Shown here: positions 43,577-52,836 of the stretch, piece after piece
How the letters are laid out: each line of letters opens with the position of its first letter
Position numbering within the stretch: position 1 is the first letter of the stretch
DNA from: WLXB01 sp040221475
GTDB taxonomy: Bacteria; Pseudomonadota; Alphaproteobacteria; Rhodospirillales; Rhodospirillaceae
NCBI GenBank assembly: GCA_040221475.1
Contig: JAVKEJ010000030.1
Coordinates: 1 to 64,000 of the forward strand
Direction: 5' to 3'
DNA length: 64,000 nt
Translations under genes and position numbers: made by a program
The notes under the pieces: model-generated
The model's database searches: none
What the model was told of the DNA's origin: nothing
What the model saw: only the letters and a program-made list of their open reading frames with translations

Positions 43577-44281
43577 CTACCGCCGGGTCATCTGGTCAGT
43601 GATACTTAATATGTCGCCACCGTGTTTACGGCCATAGTCTTCCAAGGCCCGAGCACCACCAGCAGCAAATGCAGCGACTGCATTCAATAGGGCACGCAGA
43701 GCCCCAGGGCTAGATGCATCGAACAGGCAATACGCACCGCCGGAGATTTTGGCGATGTGTTTAAACGCTGAGGCAGCAGGTTCTCCCCCACCTTCATGGA
43801 ACATAAACACAGGAACGCCGCGCAGTCCAAGTTTGCCCGCAGCATCTGCCAATAGATCTATGTTTTCCTCGATGGTGTCACCAATAAAAACAAGAGCGTT
43901 TACAGTTTTCATCTCAGCCTCTTTCAAGGCGTGTTTTAGTATACGCTCAATTTGGGTGCGACCGGCCAATACTCCAACTTTTCCCATTAATCGACCGAGT
44001 TCTTTCGGATCTCTCGTCCACTGGCTTGATCGGCATTCCATCAATCCACGGTAGAACACAAGCTGAACCTCCAGGCCGCCCAAAGATGCGGCCTCAGCAA
44101 ACATATCGCTCTGTATGCCGATTGCCATGTCCCAGGTTGCCCCCCGGCTCGCGGTAGCATCCATAGAAAAAATAAGACGCCCAGACGCCTCACGATTGCT
44201 AACAGCGGTGACCTCTGCAGCATCAAGAAAAGCAGAAACATCGCGACTGACACCTGCTGGTCTGAGAGATTTTGCACTCAT
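43577..44281 (-). CDS. VWA-like protein
   Basis: 234 residues. It has a MIDAS-like start (IFSMDATASRG), a middle ALVFIGDTIEEN strand, and HIAKISGGAYCLFD near the end, as in von Willebrand type A folds. The substrate or partner is unknown. It is three bases from the J-domain gene and ten from mipZ, so the three may form one unit. Confidence 0.6.
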   Translation of the reverse strand: MSAKSLRPAGVSRDVSAFLDAAEVTAVSNREASGRLIFSMDATASRGATWDMAIGIQSDMFAEAASLGGLEVQLVFYRGLMECRSSQWTRDPKELGRLMGKVGVLAGRTQIERILKHALKEAEMKTVNALVFIGDTIEENIDLLADAAGKLGLRGVPVFMFHEGGGEPAASAFKHIAKISGGAYCLFDASSPGALRALLNAVAAFAAGGARALEDYGRKHGGDILSITDQMTRR

Positions 44282-44290
44282 GCTACAAGT

Positions 44291-45097
44291 CTACTCCGCA
44301 TTTACCTTAGATATCATCTGCACCGCCGGAACATACTCGGCAATAATATCGATCAGATCCCGCAATTCCTGCCGAGCCGCAACATGTGAGAGGGTCCAGG
44401 AAAACCCTGAATTCTGTCCTTCGAAGTCGGATAAAGTTAACCCTTGTAAGAACAGTTCCTTAAATATGACCCGCTCACCGAACCCTGGCCCAACACGAAA
44501 ACCAACCCGTTTTGCGAGCTTTTCGATTATATCTGACATGGTGCGCTTATTGTGCGCATCAAGGGCACTCAGGCGGTTACGGAGAACAATCCAATCAATT
44601 GTTTTGCCATCACGGGCCGCTCTCACTTGACGAGCCTGCCAAATGCGCTCGGCGTAATGTCTTGGCCCCAAAACTTTACCTGACTCAGGGTCAACATCTG
44701 CCAGCACCGCCATGTCAATAAGACTATCATTTAATGGCGTCACAATGAGATCAGCGCAGGAATGTAGCTTTTTGGATAAGGCACTATAGGAACCGGGCGT
44801 ATCGATTACGACAATGTCCGTATTTATATCTGCAATCTGTGTTGCGATTTCTGTATCAGTGGCATCTTGCCAATCGCTCAGACTAGCAAGTTCAGGGCTG
44901 ACGAGGGCCGCGTCTGCATGTGTTTCTATAAAACGCTTACGGTTCTTAAGATAAGTCGTTAAACTGCCTTGGTTATAATCCCCATCTATTAGAGAGACCG
45001 TTAACCCAAGCTTGGCGAGTGCGACAGCAACGTGAAAAGTCAGAGTAGACTTACCCGTGCCCCCTTTTTCATTTCCAAAAACAATAACGATCGTCAT
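44291..45097 (-). CDS. mipZ: Division-plane positioning ATPase MipZ
   Basis: 268 residues. A ParA-type deviant Walker A (NEKGGTGKST), LIDGDYNQGSLTTYL in place of a usual ParA D-L-D, and VVIDTPGSY. The length and the NRKRFIE segment match MipZ of alphaproteobacteria, which forms a gradient from ParB at the poles and inhibits FtsZ there. A ParA/MinD relative is the alternative. Confidence 0.75.
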   Translation of the reverse strand: MTIVIVFGNEKGGTGKSTLTFHVAVALAKLGLTVSLIDGDYNQGSLTTYLKNRKRFIETHADAALVSPELASLSDWQDATDTEIATQIADINTDIVVIDTPGSYSALSKKLHSCADLIVTPLNDSLIDMAVLADVDPESGKVLGPRHYAERIWQARQVRAARDGKTIDWIVLRNRLSALDAHNKRTMSDIIEKLAKRVGFRVGPGFGERVIFKELFLQGLTLSDFEGQNSGFSWTLSHVAARQELRDLIDIIAEYVPAVQMISKVNAE

Positions 45098-45324
45098 GAG
45101 AGCTTGAGTTGATCCTTAATGATTAAGCCCGGGTCAATTTGGCCCGGACCCTATAGACCTGTAGAGTCCGTATCAACACAATGGGCAAGCAACGCTGGCA
45201 AATCCAGCGCCCAATGCGAAGACCGTTAGCATTTGCACCTCATTCTTATCATTAGAATTTTACAATATTCTAGAGTTCGACGATATGATTAGGCTGATAT
45301 GACACAGAGCATGATGACATTTTA

Positions 45325-45338
45325 CCTGATTAATCAGG
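45325..45338. promoter_or_regulatory. Perfect palindrome before the oxidase gene
   Basis: CCTGATTAATCAGG is a 14-base perfect palindrome in the 283-base gap between divergent mipZ and the FAD oxidase, 43 bases before the latter. It may be an operator for either. The rest of the gap holds no gene. Confidence 0.35.
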
Positions 45339-45380
45339 ACGAATACTCAATCACTGACAACAGAAAGCATTTCCTAAATT

Positions 45381-46493
45381 ATGAGTGAGTCGGCGGACTG
45401 TATAGTAATTGGCGCGGGTGTAATCGGCTTGGCTGTTGCCCGAGCCATGGCTATGGCTGGCCGGGACGTTATTGTTATTGAAACTGCCGATGCCATTGGA
45501 ACAGCAACCAGCTCCCGCAACAGTGAAGTCATTCACGCTGGCGTTTATTATCCGGAAGGCAGCCTCAAAGCCCGATTATGTGTGCGTGGCCGAGAAATGA
45601 TGTATGCCTATTGTGCCAGCCACGGCGTTATCGCCCAGAAAACAACCAAACTGATATTCGCCGCAGACGGCAGTGAACTTGAAGGTTTAAAGTCTTTGCA
45701 AGCCCATGCTGGTCGCAACGGTGTCCCTCTAGACTGGCTGTCCGCTAATGACGCTGCCAGATTAGAGCCGAACCTTAAGTGTGCAGCGGCATTGCTATCG
45801 CCAGAAACCGGTATTGTTGACAGTCATAGCTTTATGCTGGCGTTGCAGGGTGATGCCGAAGCACATGGCGCTTTAATTGCTTATAACAGCCATGTAATCG
45901 GCGGGCGTATAATAGCAGACTCTGACCGACATGCCATTGAGATCGAGACAGGCGGCGCAGATGGCATGAAATTGATAGGACGAGATGTTATTAACTGTGC
46001 TGGCCTAGGAGCTCAGCAGATCAGCTACAGGATGTACGGTTTGGATCAAACCAATATTCCCGCATTGCACTATGCGAAGGGAAGTTATTTTTACCTAACC
46101 GGGAAAGCCCCTTTTTCACGCCTGATCTATCCTCTGCCGGGAACGGCCAGCCTTGGTTTGCATTACACCTTAGATTTGTCCGGGCAAGGCCGTTTTGGGC
46201 CAGATATAGAATGGACAGATACACTTTCCTACGATGTAAATCCGGCCAGGGCTGATGCCTTTTATGAGGCCGTCAGACGTTATTGGCCCGACCTCCCTGA
46301 TGGTAGCTTGAGACCAGGTTACTCAGGAATTCGACCCAAATTGCAAGCCAAGGGAGAAGCCTCAAGAGATTTCGTGATTCAAACACCTCAAGACACTGGC
46401 GCTATAGGATATACGGCCCTGTATGGCATAGAATCTCCGGGGTTAACGTCTAGCCTTGCCATAGCCGAATACGTTGCGGAGCAACTGGTTTAA
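45381..46493 (+). CDS. FAD-dependent oxidoreductase, L-2-hydroxyglutarate oxidase-like
   Basis: 370 residues. It has the FAD-binding GAGVIGLAVARAMA near the N-terminus, the SSRNSEVIHAGVYYPEGSLK signature and a late SGIRPKL segment. LhgO/LhgD-type enzymes oxidise L-2-hydroxyglutarate to 2-oxoglutarate with electrons to quinone. The exact substrate is inferred. Confidence 0.8.
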   Translation: MSESADCIVIGAGVIGLAVARAMAMAGRDVIVIETADAIGTATSSRNSEVIHAGVYYPEGSLKARLCVRGREMMYAYCASHGVIAQKTTKLIFAADGSELEGLKSLQAHAGRNGVPLDWLSANDAARLEPNLKCAAALLSPETGIVDSHSFMLALQGDAEAHGALIAYNSHVIGGRIIADSDRHAIEIETGGADGMKLIGRDVINCAGLGAQQISYRMYGLDQTNIPALHYAKGSYFYLTGKAPFSRLIYPLPGTASLGLHYTLDLSGQGRFGPDIEWTDTLSYDVNPARADAFYEAVRRYWPDLPDGSLRPGYSGIRPKLQAKGEASRDFVIQTPQDTGAIGYTALYGIESPGLTSSLAIAEYVAEQLV

Positions 46494-46512
46494 AATATGC
46501 GGAGCGAGTGAC

Positions 46513-47610
46513 TTGAAAAACCGTTTACAAAGATTTCTGAGCATTACCGCTGCGTTCTGGAACATAGGGTTATTTGGATTTATTGACCTCCACCAGAATC
46601 ACGCATTCGCGCAAAACAATGACCTTTTATTGTCTGACCCAATGTTCACAGAAGAAATGGTTCCGCTCTCTCGTGTTCCAAACTATCGGGACCGCATGCG
46701 TGAAATCATCGAAGAACTCGCTGACTATGCAGCAACACGCAATAAGAATTTTGCCATACTCGCACGTCCCGGCTTTGAGCTGTTAAGGTGGGACCAGCGC
46801 GAGTTCATTCTTGCCGAAGCGAAGAGGCAAGAAAACATGATGCTCCCCGAAGACGCGATTACGCCGTTAAAGGAGCCGATGCGCCGCTTCATACAAGCCA
46901 TTGATGGAATAGCGTTAAACGATCAATTCTGCGGCGAAGGCAGATCAACCGATGAACTCATGATCTACAAACGCATGGGAGTCTCATTGTTCTCAGTGGA
47001 GCATTGCGGCACGGAAGCTGCTGCGTTTGGAGCACTAGAGCAATCGAGTGTGGTAGGCATTGTCAGCCATGCCGATGCTGATGAGGCAGACATTTTTGGA
47101 GACATACCCAATCGGCGGCCTATGAACGAAAATTCCAATAATATTGAAACGTTGGATGATGTGCAGAACGTTCTGGTGGCCACTCAGAGCAGACCGCACG
47201 GATCTCGCGGAGACTGGCTGCTTGCCCTTAGTCAAACAAACTATGACGCCATTGTGATTGACGCCTTCTACAACGGCAAGGAAGCCCTCACGGAAGATGA
47301 AGTGCATAGCCTAAAATTTAAGGAGTTAGGCTCACGCCGGCTGGCCATAGCCTGGCTCGATATTTCTTATGCGTCAGACGACCGATACTACTGGGAGCGT
47401 GAATGGGAAGTGGGCAGTCCCAGTTGGATTGTCGGTCGTCATCCCGACCGGCCTGGAACCTACGCTGTTGAATATTGGCATCCCCGCTGGAAATCCATTC
47501 TCGGAACATACTTTAAGGGCTTAATGGACCTTGGATTCGATGGCGTTATTCTTAACGGAACAGACGCCTATTTGCGGTTTGAAGCGATGACGCCTCTCGA
47601 TCCGCTCTAA
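46513..47610 (+). CDS. Exported GH114/TM1410-like protein
   Basis: 365 residues from a TTG at 46513 with GGAGCGAG upstream; an earlier in-frame TTG at 46474 would overlap the oxidase. A signal peptide (cut near AFA) precedes a TIM-barrel-type domain with YDAIVIDAFYNG, DISYASDDRYYW and DGVILNGTDAY. These fit the endo-alpha-1,4-polygalactosaminidase-like family, sometimes misnamed as a cysteinyl-tRNA-related protein. It may cleave an amino-sugar polymer in the periplasm or outside. No sugar gene cluster is adjacent. Confidence 0.7.
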   Translation: MKNRLQRFLSITAAFWNIGLFGFIDLHQNHAFAQNNDLLLSDPMFTEEMVPLSRVPNYRDRMREIIEELADYAATRNKNFAILARPGFELLRWDQREFILAEAKRQENMMLPEDAITPLKEPMRRFIQAIDGIALNDQFCGEGRSTDELMIYKRMGVSLFSVEHCGTEAAAFGALEQSSVVGIVSHADADEADIFGDIPNRRPMNENSNNIETLDDVQNVLVATQSRPHGSRGDWLLALSQTNYDAIVIDAFYNGKEALTEDEVHSLKFKELGSRRLAIAWLDISYASDDRYYWEREWEVGSPSWIVGRHPDRPGTYAVEYWHPRWKSILGTYFKGLMDLGFDGVILNGTDAYLRFEAMTPLDPL

Positions 47611-47618
47611 ACGCAGGA

Positions 47619-48101
47619 TCAGCCTTGAACCTTAGCGATAACCGCATCAAGGGCGCGCAACAGTCGGTCGCCCGCTTTGCCGCCATCCCCATCCATCCGA
47701 TCCACAATGATCAGTTTAAGAGTGTCGATATGAACCTTTACGACCTGAAGCTGTGGCGCGGTTAAGGTGCCGGGGATGGACTCAATAAACTTAGCCAGTT
47801 GGTTCCCCACCGCCGTCATCAATGGATAGCCAAAACTGCCGCCCTGGCCTTTGATATCATGGGCATAACCATGAAGGTCTTCTTTGGCTTCATTTGCTGA
47901 GGCGGGGTCCGATACAGCCTTTTCATAGGCCGCCTGAAGGGCTGCAAGATCGTCTTTCACCCATTCCAGGTAATCCTCTGACATCTCGCCGATCGCAAGC
48001 TCCGCCTGCGCTAAGGCTGACGCATCTACAGACGAAGCATCTATGGTCACTTTGTTCTTAAGAGTGTTCGGTGGATAGATGTACTCGGGTTCTTGAGCCA
48101 T
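47619..48101 (-). CDS. Histidine phosphotransfer (Hpt) protein
   Basis: 160 residues. One Hpt four-helix domain holds the phospho-histidine in GYAHDIKGQGGSFGYP (about 88-103). It would relay phosphate between a hybrid kinase and a response regulator; neither is adjacent. It converges on the GH114 gene with eight bases between. Confidence 0.75.
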   Translation of the reverse strand: MAQEPEYIYPPNTLKNKVTIDASSVDASALAQAELAIGEMSEDYLEWVKDDLAALQAAYEKAVSDPASANEAKEDLHGYAHDIKGQGGSFGYPLMTAVGNQLAKFIESIPGTLTAPQLQVVKVHIDTLKLIIVDRMDGDGGKAGDRLLRALDAVIAKVQG

Positions 48102-48229
48102 TTAGGCACCTTATTACAAGACAAAACCAAACGCTGCAGCAGCGTCCGACAAGAGCTACCAATAGTAGCTGTTATTCTGGAGATTCCCAAACTCTAAGCG
48201 CGACCAGTATAGCCCCAAATTCTCTATGG

Positions 48230-49627
48230 TTAAAACAGGAAGAACGCAGCAAGAGCGAGGAACACAAAGAAGCCCACCACATCTGTCACAGTGGTCAGAA
48301 AAACTGCAGAAGACGTGGCAGGGTCGATGTTGAATTTGTTGAGCGCTATGGGAATGGTTATGCCTGCAAACCCCGCAACCAGCATATTCACCACCATGGC
48401 CGCGGCAATCACCAACGCCAATCCAACATCTTGAAACCACACATAGGCCACAAGCCCCGCAAGCACGGCGAACAAGCAACCATTGATCAGCCCCGCCAAG
48501 ACTTCCTTGCCGATAATCCGGGTTGCATTGCTGGCATCAAGGTCTTTGGTCGCAAGGCTTCGAACGGCGACCGTGAGTGTCTGCGTCCCCGCATTTCCGC
48601 CCATGGATGCAACAATCGGCATTAACACCGCAAGCGCCACCAAGCGCTCGATTGTTGGTTGAAACCAGCCAATGACAATCGAGGCTGCAATTGCGGTGAG
48701 CAAATTCAACACCAGCCATGACACGCGGCCCCGTACGGTCGCCAATACGGCACCATACAGATTGCTGTCTGACACCCCTGCCAGTTTGAAGATATCTTCT
48801 TCCGCTTCTTCGCCGATAACATCGACGATATCATCAATCGTGATCTGCCCAATAAGTCTGCCAGACTTCTCAACAACTGGTGCCGTAACAAGGTCGCGTT
48901 GGCGGAAGAGATAAGCAACGTCTTCACGGTCCATATCTGGTGTGATGATTTCCATGCCTACGTTAACAATATCGCGCATCTGCACCGGACGGCGTGATCT
49001 GACGAGGCGGTTGAGGTCAACAAGGCCAACAGGCCGGTGGCGCGGGTCAACCACGAAAACCACATAGAACTCATCTGGCAAGCTGCGGGCGGCGCGCAAA
49101 TAATCGATTGTTTCACCAACAGTCCAGTAATCTGGCACTGAGACCAGTTCCCGTTGGATGAGACGCCCGGCCGTTTCTTCGCCATAGGCAAGACTGGCCT
49201 CAATTTGCATCCGGTCCGCTGCCGGAAGTTTGGCAAAGACAGCTTCCCTTTGCGCTGGCGAGAGCAGACCCGCAATATAAACCGCTTCGTCAGAATCCAG
49301 TTGCGCCAGGGCAGACGCAAAATCATCGAAGCCCATGGCATGCATGACATTGTCACGAACCGAGTCATTAAGCTCGGTTAAGACCTCTGGATTGAATTGA
49401 TCCTTAAGCGTCTCGACAAGCTGCCGACAGGTTTTTGGCTCAAGGTGCTCCAGCAAATCCGCCAGATCGGCAGGATGAAGATCAACAACAAGTTTCCTGA
49501 CTCGCTTCTTTTTTTTCTGAAGAAGCGCATCCTCAACCTCATCAACGAAAGCCGGATGGAGGCCGAAGGTTTCATCTAAGGAGTCAGGATCGTCTTGGAT
49601 ACTTTTATGATAAACGGTCTGAACCAT
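48230..49627 (-). CDS. mgtE: Magnesium transporter MgtE
   Basis: 465 residues. It has an acidic N-domain of helical repeats (about 30-140), two CBS domains (about 150-270) and five membrane segments with PIVASMGGNAGTQTLT in the pore. It passes Mg through the inner membrane and is gated by internal Mg. Usual length. Its leader is only about 85 bases and shows no M-box. Confidence 0.95.
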   Translation of the reverse strand: MVQTVYHKSIQDDPDSLDETFGLHPAFVDEVEDALLQKKKKRVRKLVVDLHPADLADLLEHLEPKTCRQLVETLKDQFNPEVLTELNDSVRDNVMHAMGFDDFASALAQLDSDEAVYIAGLLSPAQREAVFAKLPAADRMQIEASLAYGEETAGRLIQRELVSVPDYWTVGETIDYLRAARSLPDEFYVVFVVDPRHRPVGLVDLNRLVRSRRPVQMRDIVNVGMEIITPDMDREDVAYLFRQRDLVTAPVVEKSGRLIGQITIDDIVDVIGEEAEEDIFKLAGVSDSNLYGAVLATVRGRVSWLVLNLLTAIAASIVIGWFQPTIERLVALAVLMPIVASMGGNAGTQTLTVAVRSLATKDLDASNATRIIGKEVLAGLINGCLFAVLAGLVAYVWFQDVGLALVIAAAMVVNMLVAGFAGITIPIALNKFNIDPATSSAVFLTTVTDVVGFFVFLALAAFFLF

Positions 49628-49713
49628 GTGCCACCTCAGTACTCCGAGCGGAATACTTTATTTATTCATAGACAATTTGAATTAAGCTGAACTGAGCCTA
49701 AAGACATTGGAAC

Positions 49714-50160
49714 TTACTGGTCGTCTAACACATAAATAACGATCAGATGCCCATCGGGATCAATAAAAGCCGACTCTCTGCCTTTCGCTGTGCCATCGGG
49801 ATTTGGAAGAATTTGTGGTGGAACAACCTCTAAACCGGCAGCAGCCACTTTCTCAAGAACAGCATCGAATTCTGGACAATTGATGACAGCAGCGACCATA
49901 CGCGGCACCGGCATCGGCGGCAATGTGATGCCCTTCACTTCCGTTAATGCCATCGTGCGCTCTTGGCTTTTAGAATTGAGCGTTGCAAATCGCAACTTGG
50001 CTTCTTTTGGAAATGTAAAAACTGGATACGAGTATGAATCCTCGTCCGAGACTTTCTGGTAATCAATGGTGAAGCCCAGAATATCACAGTAAATTGCCAG
50101 CGACCTGTCCAAGTCAGAGACACATAGATTTATTCTCTTAAATGTGGGTGAATTCGTCAT
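49714..50160 (-). CDS. VOC-family (glyoxalase-like) protein
   Basis: 148 residues with paired beta-alpha-beta-beta-beta modules. It begins FKRINLCVSDLDRSLAIYCD and ends AFIDPDGHLIVIY. VOC proteins are metal-dependent lyases, dioxygenases or drug-binding proteins; the substrate is unknown. It lies alone, divergent from the exported Rossmann pair. Confidence 0.7.
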   Translation of the reverse strand: MTNSPTFKRINLCVSDLDRSLAIYCDILGFTIDYQKVSDEDSYSYPVFTFPKEAKLRFATLNSKSQERTMALTEVKGITLPPMPVPRMVAAVINCPEFDAVLEKVAAAGLEVVPPQILPNPDGTAKGRESAFIDPDGHLIVIYVLDDQ

Positions 50161-50309
50161 AGACTACCTCCTGCTGGGGCTTTTTGGCTTACATGCTGGC
50201 AATACGCAGCTTTCCAAATGCCTGATGAATAATGGAGTCGCAATTGAAAGAAGATGCAGACTAAAGCCTAAAAGGGCCGATTGGAAACAGTCAAACAGGT
50301 ATCTAAATT

Positions 50310-51053
50310 ATGAAAATATCCCATAGACTCTTTGCACTTTGCATGGCTGCCGTATTCTTTAGCAGCCCGTCTCAAGCTGAAAAGGCTTTGGTGTTCGGCG
50401 CAACCGGTCAACTGGGCGTGCGCGTTGTCAAACTGCTTCTTGAAGACGGACACCATGTGACAGCTTTCGTGAGAGACTCATCAGACAGATCGCCACTGAG
50501 CGGGCTCGAGGTCACCTATGCCGTTGGCGACATGATGGACCGTGACAGCGTCGCGGCGGCCTTCGAAGGCCAAGATTTTGATGTCGTCATAAACACGGCC
50601 CGTGCTCCAACCGACCTGAAAGATTTTTATAAACTGAGCAGCACTTTCATTGGCGAAGCGGCGCACGCGAATGGCGTAAAGCAGATCATTCATCATGGCG
50701 CTGTGGGCGCAGGGTCCAACATGGCGCTCCATCCGAATGTGCCCTGGGATCGTGTTCCAGCGCTCGTACCGCGTATGATGGACCATGGTGTTGCGGAAGA
50801 AGTCTTTTTTTCCGTCGGCGTCCCTACAACCATTATCCGCAACAGCCGTGTCTGGCCCGATGACACACCCGCGACCGGCAACGCCATGCTAACCGAAGAC
50901 CGTAGAGTGCTGACACCGATCACCAGGATCGATCTGGCGCGCTTTACAATGGACTGTTTGCTAAACCAGACGTGTTACGGCAAAGTATATCACAATCGAG
51001 ACGATAGCCTAACCTGGCCACCACCCAGCTTTTTAGAAGGAGCAGAAGAATGA
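50310..51053 (+). CDS. Exported NmrA-like Rossmann-fold protein, copy A
   Basis: 247 residues. A signal peptide (cut after SQA at about 23) is followed at once by the NAD(P)-binding motif ALVFGATGQLGVRVV. The rest follows an atypical SDR/NmrA pattern. Near the C-terminus a C-x5-C pair (CLLNQTC) precedes GKVYH..DDSL, and copy B has the same arrangement, suggesting a disulfide. Nucleotide-binding exported proteins usually need Tat; this signal has only one arginine (SHRLF), so export may be by Sec with refolding. It overlaps copy B by four bases. Confidence 0.65.
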   Translation: MKISHRLFALCMAAVFFSSPSQAEKALVFGATGQLGVRVVKLLLEDGHHVTAFVRDSSDRSPLSGLEVTYAVGDMMDRDSVAAAFEGQDFDVVINTARAPTDLKDFYKLSSTFIGEAAHANGVKQIIHHGAVGAGSNMALHPNVPWDRVPALVPRMMDHGVAEEVFFSVGVPTTIIRNSRVWPDDTPATGNAMLTEDRRVLTPITRIDLARFTMDCLLNQTCYGKVYHNRDDSLTWPPPSFLEGAEE

Positions 51054-51796
51054 CCAACGGACGTAGAGTTTTTGCCCTTCTAGGTAGCCTCTTCGGACTG
51101 ATGACCTCCGCTCAAGCTGACGGCGTGATGGTCTTTGGCGCAACTGGGCAACTCGGCGCTCCGCATGTCGAGCAACTTCTAGAAAAAGGCGAGACGGTCA
51201 TCGCTTTTGTCCGGCCAACATCAGATAAGTCCCGGCTCGACGGGTTTAATGTGCAATATGCCATCGGCGACCTGCTGGATGCGGCATCCGTGCGCGCAGC
51301 CATGGAACAGTACAACCCCCGCGTCGTGATCGATACATCCGCGCGGCGTGGAGGCATGATGACCCGTGACCAACCGTTTTACGCGGACGCCATGCGTAAC
51401 ATCGTAGACGCAGCAACAGTAACGGGCGTTGAGCAGATCATCATTCATAGCTCAGTCGGCGTCCGCGGCAGTGCAAAGAAACTCTTGGAAGAGCAATTCG
51501 GGTACGACACCGAAAGCCCTAATATCCGAGACAAAGGAGAAGCTGAGATCGCACTGGAAAACAGCGGAGTCGGCTATACGATTATCCGCAACGGACTCCT
51601 TGATCCAGAACCCGCCGCCCCCACGGGATCAGCATACTTAACTGAGGATATGAATAGCTTTAGTCGCATCACACGAACAGATCTAGCGACGTTGTCGTTA
51701 AGCTGTATGGATAACCCAGAATGCATGGGTAAAATCTATCATGCGCAAGACGACAGCCTAAAGGGGCCGCGGCCTGAGAGCGGTGACGGAGAGTAA
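51050..51796 (+). CDS. Exported NmrA-like Rossmann-fold protein, copy B
   Basis: 248 residues, clearly related to copy A. The signal peptide starts TNGRRVFALLG, with a twin arginine, and ends AQA. GATGQLG binds the dinucleotide. A C-x5-C pair (CMDNPEC) near the end matches copy A, as does the GKIYHAQDDSL tail. The overlap with copy A (ATGA) and the similarity point to tandem duplication and perhaps a heterodimer. The substrate is unknown. Confidence 0.65.
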   Translation: MTNGRRVFALLGSLFGLMTSAQADGVMVFGATGQLGAPHVEQLLEKGETVIAFVRPTSDKSRLDGFNVQYAIGDLLDAASVRAAMEQYNPRVVIDTSARRGGMMTRDQPFYADAMRNIVDAATVTGVEQIIIHSSVGVRGSAKKLLEEQFGYDTESPNIRDKGEAEIALENSGVGYTIIRNGLLDPEPAAPTGSAYLTEDMNSFSRITRTDLATLSLSCMDNPECMGKIYHAQDDSLKGPRPESGDGE

Positions 51797-51816
51797 AGCA
51801 GACCCTGTTTGCCGGT

Positions 51817-52800
51817 TTAGTTGCCTGTGATGATGTACATACGCACCGTTTGTGCATTCAACGGTGCCCATTCTTCAAAGCCGCGCCAATACCCGTACTT
51901 AGGCCGCAGTTCATCAATGGCTTTGGCGATTACAGCATCCGCGTAGCGCTCCCCTTGCGCAATTACACCCTCAACAGACTCTGATGGTGGTTCAACGGTT
52001 TCAGCTTCCGCTTTGATGAGAGCCTGTTCCATATCAAGAAAGTAGTTGAGATAATTCTCGATCCATATCGCTGGCCCTGGGCCACTGTGCCCGCCAACAA
52101 CCCAATCAACATCCAGTTTTGACGCTCCGCGAAGGGACTGAATATATCCATGGACATTTGTGTCCGGCAGCGTGCGATAGGGAACAATACCTATTTCGAG
52201 CGTATCGACAAAAACAAGAACACGCCCAATCCCGGCCTCAAAAGACAACGCGATATTCGAGTCCCCATGATTGGGGCCAAAGTAATGAACCCCCACCGAC
52301 TGACCCGGGATAGAAATCGTATCGCCATCATTTACAAGCTGGTCCGGCTTGGGCACATCAGGATCACCGCGACGTTGCAATGATTCCAAGGTGCCAGGAT
52401 GGGCATACACTGTGGCGTCTGGAGACAAGACATCAGCACCGACAATATGATCACGATGATCATGGCTATAGACGATCTTCGTAATAGGGGCATCTGTAAC
52501 AGATGCCACCGCTTTACGGTACAGCGCGGCGACCTCATTGCTTATCGGATCAACCGCTAGAACTTCTCCGTCACCGACAACAAACGGGCTTACATAAAAG
52601 CCAGGCCACCAACGGAACAGGTACACACCCTTGCCAAGGTCTTCGACAGACCATGTGTTGTCATCGCTACGTGAGACTTCATTTGGGGTGTACGTTTGCG
52701 CGCCTACCTGCTCGGAGAGAAACAAAGTCGCTCCAAAGCAAAACACGAGACTCAGACTAAGCACTCTCAAAAAAATCAACATCATTTTTCTCTCTAACAA
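51817..52800 (-). CDS. Exported metallo-beta-lactamase-fold hydrolase
   Basis: 327 residues. The signal peptide is cut after GAQ/AQ at about 35. The metal motif SHDHRDH (H-x-H-x-D-H), a FGPNHGDSNIAL histidine and GGHSGPG complete the site. The family includes beta-lactamases, quinoprotein-associated hydrolases and thioesterases; specificity is not readable. It converges on copy B with 20 bases between. Confidence 0.75.
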   Translation of the reverse strand: MLERKMMLIFLRVLSLSLVFCFGATLFLSEQVGAQTYTPNEVSRSDDNTWSVEDLGKGVYLFRWWPGFYVSPFVVGDGEVLAVDPISNEVAALYRKAVASVTDAPITKIVYSHDHRDHIVGADVLSPDATVYAHPGTLESLQRRGDPDVPKPDQLVNDGDTISIPGQSVGVHYFGPNHGDSNIALSFEAGIGRVLVFVDTLEIGIVPYRTLPDTNVHGYIQSLRGASKLDVDWVVGGHSGPGPAIWIENYLNYFLDMEQALIKAEAETVEPPSESVEGVIAQGERYADAVIAKAIDELRPKYGYWRGFEEWAPLNAQTVRMYIITGN

Positions 52801-52836
52801 CGCATCTAAATATACCGACCGCTAAAATTCTGCCGT

